A stretch of 5,438 nt of DNA from positions 1 to 5,438 of the forward strand of contig CALQQQ010000095.1 of NCBI GenBank assembly GCA_943332745.1, written 5' to 3'. The stretch comes from Opitutus sp. GAS368 (lineage in GTDB: Bacteria > Verrucomicrobiota > Verrucomicrobiae > Opitutales > UBA953). This document shows, one piece after another, positions 1 through 3,700 of the stretch (position 1 is the stretch's first letter; the number at the start of each line of letters is the position of its first letter). A program made the translations under genes and the position numbers. The notes beneath the pieces are model-generated. The model saw only the letters and a list, made by a program, of their open reading frames with translations, made no database searches and was not told the DNA's origin.

Positions 1-45
1 CGGACCTCCGTCCGCGAACGGACGGCTCGGAGAGCCGTCCCTACC
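1..45 (+). repeat. REP-like palindromic element, forward copy 1
   Basis: 45-bp element that recurs at 150-194, 288-332 and, from its sixth base, at 223-262. It holds two overlapping hairpins: CCGTCCG (8-14) / CGGACGG (19-25) around a CGAA loop, and GGACGGCTC (20-28) / GAGCCGTCC (32-40) around GGA. It ends CCCTACC. The window begins exactly at its first base, so it may extend further left. Confidence 0.85.
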
Positions 46-99
46 AGGGGCCCAGCAAACTCTCCGGTTTCTGGTTTCCCTTTGAGTTAATGGTCTCCT
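1..99 (+). repeat. ~99-bp direct repeat, copy 1
   Basis: REP-like element plus the flank to 99. It matches 288-386 with a constant offset of 287 bp and a handful of point differences around 50-75. The stretch GGTTTCCCTTTGAGTTAATG and the following GTCTCCT are identical in both. The match fades just before the inverted REP copy. Confidence 0.8.
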
Positions 100-105
100 G
101 TCTCG

Positions 106-131
106 GGTAGGGCGGGCTCTCCGAGCCCGCC
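106..131 (-). repeat. REP-like element, inverted variant copy
   Basis: Opposite orientation to the other copies: GGTAGGG at its left end, stem GGCGGGCTC (111-119) / GAGCCCGCC (123-131), loop TCC. Against the reverse complement of the forward element it differs at four bases, which form two changed base pairs that both stay complementary. With the forward copy at 169-194 it makes an inverted pair like a REPIN. Confidence 0.8.
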
Positions 132-146
132 GTTGAGCCGAACGAC
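130..146 (+). repeat. 17-bp linker repeat, copy 1
   Basis: CCGTTGAGCCGAACGAC, identical to 268-284. It has a small internal hairpin, CGTT/AACG. In both places it precedes a forward REP-like element after three variable bases, so linker plus element form a 65-bp unit repeated 138 bp apart with two mismatches. Confidence 0.85.
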
Positions 147-149
147 ATT

Positions 150-194
150 CGGACCTCCGTCCGCGAACGGACGGCTCGGAGAGCCGTCCCTACC
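150..194 (+). repeat. REP-like palindromic element, forward copy 2
   Basis: Identical to the 45 bases that open the window. Hairpin arms at 157-163/168-174 and 169-177/181-189. Followed by CAAGAC in place of the AGGGGCC that follows the other three copies. Confidence 0.85.
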
Positions 195-222
195 CAAGAC
201 ATTGATCGATCTTCGTGCGCAA

Positions 223-262
223 CTCCGTCCGCGAACGGACGGCTCGGAGAGCCGTCCCTACC
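223..262 (+). repeat. REP-like palindromic element, forward copy 3 (5' end diverged)
   Basis: Matches the last 40 bases of the 45-bp element; its first bases (CGCAA for CGGAC) have changed, which removes the small leading hairpin but leaves both main ones (225-231/236-242 and 237-245/249-257). Followed by AGGGGCC and then linker copy 2. Confidence 0.8.
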
Positions 263-267
263 AGGGG

Positions 268-284
268 CCGTTGAGCCGAACGAC
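268..284 (+). repeat. 17-bp linker repeat, copy 2
   Basis: Identical to the linker at 130-146 and, like it, placed three bases before a forward REP-like element. Confidence 0.85.
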
Positions 285-287
285 GTA

Positions 288-332
288 CGGACCTCCGTCC
301 GCGAACGGACGGCTCGGAGAGCCGTCCCTACC
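288..332 (+). repeat. REP-like palindromic element, forward copy 4
   Basis: Identical 45-bp copy. Hairpin arms at 295-301/306-312 and 307-315/319-327. It begins the second copy of the longer 99-bp direct repeat. Confidence 0.85.
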
Positions 333-386
333 AGGGCCCCAGCTAACTATCCGGTCTCCGGTTTCCCTTTGAGTTAATGGTCTCCT
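288..386 (+). repeat. ~99-bp direct repeat, copy 2
   Basis: Second copy of 1-99. After it the sequence changes abruptly from GC-rich repeat to AT-rich intergenic DNA, so it marks the right boundary of the cluster. Two such flanks suggest that the REP cluster grew by segmental duplication. Confidence 0.8.
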
Positions 387-634
387 CCGCGAGTAGGACT
401 GGGTAATCGGTCATTAGTAATCATTAAACGATGCTATAACGCTCATTTGAACGTATTTTTTTAAAGTTCTTTTACAAATTCACTCCTTTGGCATTCTTTA
501 AGGTTTATTGGCAGTTTTTGGGGTTCTGCATTGCGGAGCTAGGGGTAATCACCCATTTTTTGGTTTCCCTACCCCGTCCACAAAGATCCCTGCGTCTTTT
601 TGGTTAATCCTTTTCTGCTTTTACGACCCTCAAG
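387..634 (+). promoter_or_regulatory. AT-rich intergenic region and 5' leader of the PATR gene; weak promoter candidate
   Basis: Much more AT-rich than the DNA on either side. The best -10-like hexamer is TATAAC (435-440), without a good -35 at 17 bp. TTGAAC (447-452) with TTTACA (471-476) 18 bp downstream is an alternative, also weak. No purine-rich Shine-Dalgarno lies close to ATG 635. No gene is seen here, so it most likely carries the promoter and untranslated leader, but I cannot fix a start site. Confidence 0.35.
542..575 (+). promoter_or_regulatory. Possible leader hairpins before the PATR gene
   Basis: GGGGTA (542-547) can pair with TACCCC (570-575), or its GGGT can pair with the nearer ACCC (551-554), which is followed by ATTTTTT (555-561). 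The two pairings exclude each other, and the short one followed by T's looks like a minimal attenuator. The stems are only 4-6 bp, so this may be chance. Confidence 0.2.
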
Positions 635-730
635 ATGCCTTCCGCTGGAAGAAATCGCCCCCTTTCCCGAGCCTCACTGATGGTCGCGGCCGCGCTGTTG
701 AGCGTGTCGTATGTGGCCCCTGCGCGGGCC
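635..730 (+). other. Signal peptide (residues 1-32)
   Basis: The n-region carries Arg6, Arg8 and Arg12. A hydrophobic core follows (LMVAAALLSVSYVA, residues 15-28), then a polar end with the AxA motif Ala30-Arg31-Ala32. Cleavage after Ala32 would leave a mature N-terminus AANVFWD minus its first Ala; cleavage after Ala33 is also possible. Classical signal peptidase I type: no lipobox cysteine and no twin-arginine motif. It marks the protein for Sec export across the inner membrane. Confidence 0.9.
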
Positions 731-3700
731 GCGAATGTCTTCTGGGATGCGAATGGTTCGGTGGCCGGTCTCGGTGGCGTGGGCACTTGGAATGCTGCGA
801 GTGGGACGACCTGGTTGGATGTTGGCTTAGCGACCACGGCCATCGGCACGGAGACGCCCGCCAATTTCACCTTCTCGAACAACTCCCTCGCTTACTTTGC
901 GGGAACGTCCGGCCAAGTGGATTTAGGCAGCAACGTCACAGTCGGGGGGCTCGTTTTTCAGGCCACGGGCTACGATATCGTCGGTGCCGGCAACACGCTG
1001 ACGCTGGCCGCGCCCACGGGTGCGATTGCTCCAGCCATCTCGGTCTCGCTCGCGCAGTCGGCTCGGCTTTCGGCGCTGCTCGCGGGCACCTCGGGCTTCG
1101 TGAAGATCGGCGATGGCATGCTGGCGCTCGGTAATGCCGCCAACACTTTCACGGGAGACATCGGCATTCGCGCGGGTACTTTAGTGGTCACGAATGCGGG
1201 TCAACTCGGTCTCGGGACCACGGCGATTTCGGTGACGGGCTGGGCCCAGATTGGTAATCCAGGGTTCTCCGGCGGGGCGTTGTTGCTTCAGGGAGTCGTG
1301 AACACGGACCTTTCGCTGTCGGCCTCGCAGGCGGGATTCACGATTGACCGACAGGTCACGGTTTCGGGCACCGGAGCCACACCCGTCAATACACCTGGGG
1401 GCAGCTTGATCAGCGTAGGCTACAACACCCTCGCCGGCGGCCTGGTCTTTGGGGCCAACTTCACGGAAAGTCGCATCTGGTCCGCCTATGGGGCGACCAC
1501 CATTTCCGGACAGCTGCAAATCGGCGCCACGCAGGCTAATAATTTCAGCGGGAACGGCAATTGGATCATCTCCGGCCTCGTCACGGGCACGGAAAATACG
1601 AACAATCGCTTCATCAAGTTGGGGGCGCTGATCACGACCACACTGTGGCTGCAGAATGCGTCGAACAATCTGTACCAGTCGATCAGCGTGAGCGGCGGCA
1701 CGGTCCGCGTCACGAATAACGGGGCACTCGGCCAGAATACGGGAACGGCGATGCTCTCCCTGGGGAATGGCGGGGTTGAATTCCGCACCGATGCTCCCGC
1801 CACTTTCGCGGGCCGCAATATTTTACAGAATAACAACTCCAGTGGCACGATATTTCTGGACCACGATATCACGGGTGCCCTTGGCCTCGGTGGCTCTAAC
1901 CTGCAAAATCAGACCGTCTCGTTTGGGATGGTGAACGTGCAGACCCAATATGGGAACGGGACGACCGTCACTTTAACCGGACGCAATGGTTATGGCCTGA
2001 ATGTCTTGTCCAACGGTCTCACCGGCGATGGGGTTAACGCGATTAACAACAGTTCCTCTGGTTTTCTCACGATTACCGGCGACTACTCCGGGCCGATTTC
2101 CGCGACGAGTCGCGGTTCGACCCTCGGTGGTAACGGTGACACACTCGTGACCGGTAGTCTGTTGGGCACCGGCGGGGGCTTCCATGTCTTTAATAAAAAC
2201 GGCACGGGTAGCCTGACGGTGCAGGGGACGGCGGCGACTTTCACCGGCGATACCGTCCTCGGTAACAATGGGACGCTGAATATCGCCGATATGGCCTCGT
2301 TGAACGCGGCCAGCACCGGGCGCATTGTTTTCTCCGGTAATACCGCGACGCTGAATTATACGGGTACCGGCCAAACCTGGAACAAGGTGGTGGTGTTGAA
2401 TGCCACTAACGGTGCGGTGTATTCCAATGGCACCGGTCCGATCATCATCGCAAGTACCGTTGGCAATAGCGGCACCGCCCAGAAGAACCTCGTGCTCGGC
2501 GGCGCCAATACGGGTGCCAATGAGCTGCGTGGTCTTGTGGTCAATACCACGGTTGGGGCCTTCCTGCGCAAGAACGGCGACGGCACTTGGCAGATTACCA
2601 GCCCGGGTACGACGACCGCGACCATCGGCACGGTGGTGGCGGCCTTACCCATCAGCGCGACGGGCACCACGGCAACTCAAACCCTGATGCTTTCTTCCGG
2701 CACTACGGCGGGCATCGTCGTCGGTCAGCCCGTCTCTGGCGGCGGCATTCCGGTTAATAGCGTGGTGACGCAGATCGTCAGCAGCACGCAGTTGACCATC
2801 AGTCAGAATATCGCGGCCAGCACCCTGGCTGAGAACATCGTCCTCGGCACCGTGACGGGCGCGGTCGCTCCTCTGAATGTCACCGCGAGCGCAGCGAACG
2901 TATTGACGGTCGCGAACACGACCAACCTAGTGATTGGCCAGCCTGTGACGGGCCCAGGGATGACCGCAGGAGCGGGCTGGTATATCAGCGTCATCGCGGC
3001 TGGGAGCATCACCGTTGCCAACACCACCGGTGCGGCGGCGCTCGGGGCGGGTGCGGCCGTCGGCACGGTCACCCCTGGCCTGAGCCCGAACTACGCCGGT
3101 GCGACGGAAATTTCCGGCGGCACGCTCATCCTGAGTCCCACCTCTGCCTCGGCCGAGGTGGTCAACAATAGCTCGGGGCTCACCTTCGCGACCGATACCT
3201 TGCGTGGGTTGCAATTCGCGGGTGGCACGCTCAACTACCAGGCTTTCAGCAGCGGCAGTGCCGAGACGATGGGCATCCTCACCGCCACGGCCGGGGCCGG
3301 AAAAATCATCATCACCCCAGGCTCCAGCGGGGCCTCTTCGCTCATCTTCGGGATGGTCGGAACGCGCAGTGCAGGCGCGACCTTGAATTTCGGCACGGGT
3401 GCGGGGGCCGGCACTGCGGCGATTCAGTTCATGGCCGGGGCGACTGGGCTGAATAATATCCTGGGCGGTTACGCCACGATTACCGACCCCACCACCGGGG
3501 CCGTCGACTTCCTGGCCACGCCCGTCGCCAACACGAATATTGCCGCCTTTGGCTCCGCCCTCGCCTTACCAGCCACGGGCAGCGTGGCCATCGGTAATTA
3601 CTTGGTCAGTGCGGCCACGCCGCTCACGGGGACGGCCTTGGCCAATACGATCCGCCTCTCTGGCGGAAGCATCACACTCGGGGGTAATCTGACAATCACC

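Larger units (their letters stand above)
2558..3133 (+). repeat. PATR unit 4, split by an insert (residues 642-655 and 817-833)
   Basis: The left half reads FLRKNGDGTWQIT (643-655): lysine 646, the G-x-G turn and the strand. The right half resumes only at NYAGATEISGGTLIL (819-833), which is the N-x-Y-x-G ... GGTL part. In an uninterrupted repeat these halves lie within a few residues of each other; here about 160 residues intervene. The frame is intact throughout, so this is an in-frame domain insertion, not a broken gene. Confidence 0.7.

Noticed and set aside
106..131. Rho-independent terminator
   Set aside because: The stem is strong but no T-run follows on either strand, and the same hairpin recurs as a dispersed repeat element.
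1..332. CRISPR array
   Set aside because: The repeats are palindromic and occur in both orientations, spacing is irregular (149, about 70 and about 70 bp), and the intervening sequences are themselves repeated.
133..372. Short + strand frame across the palindrome cluster (TTG start), with RLGEPSLP repeated in it
   Set aside because: It is a translation of the REP-like elements; the repeated peptide follows from the repeated DNA, and neither a start signal nor a protein-like pattern supports a gene.
508..1134. 208-codon + strand frame overlapping the start of the giant CDS
   Set aside because: Its product is rich in Cys, Arg, His and Trp with no recognisable domain, and it overlaps the signal peptide and first repeat of the well-supported frame. 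It is a shadow of GC-rich coding DNA.
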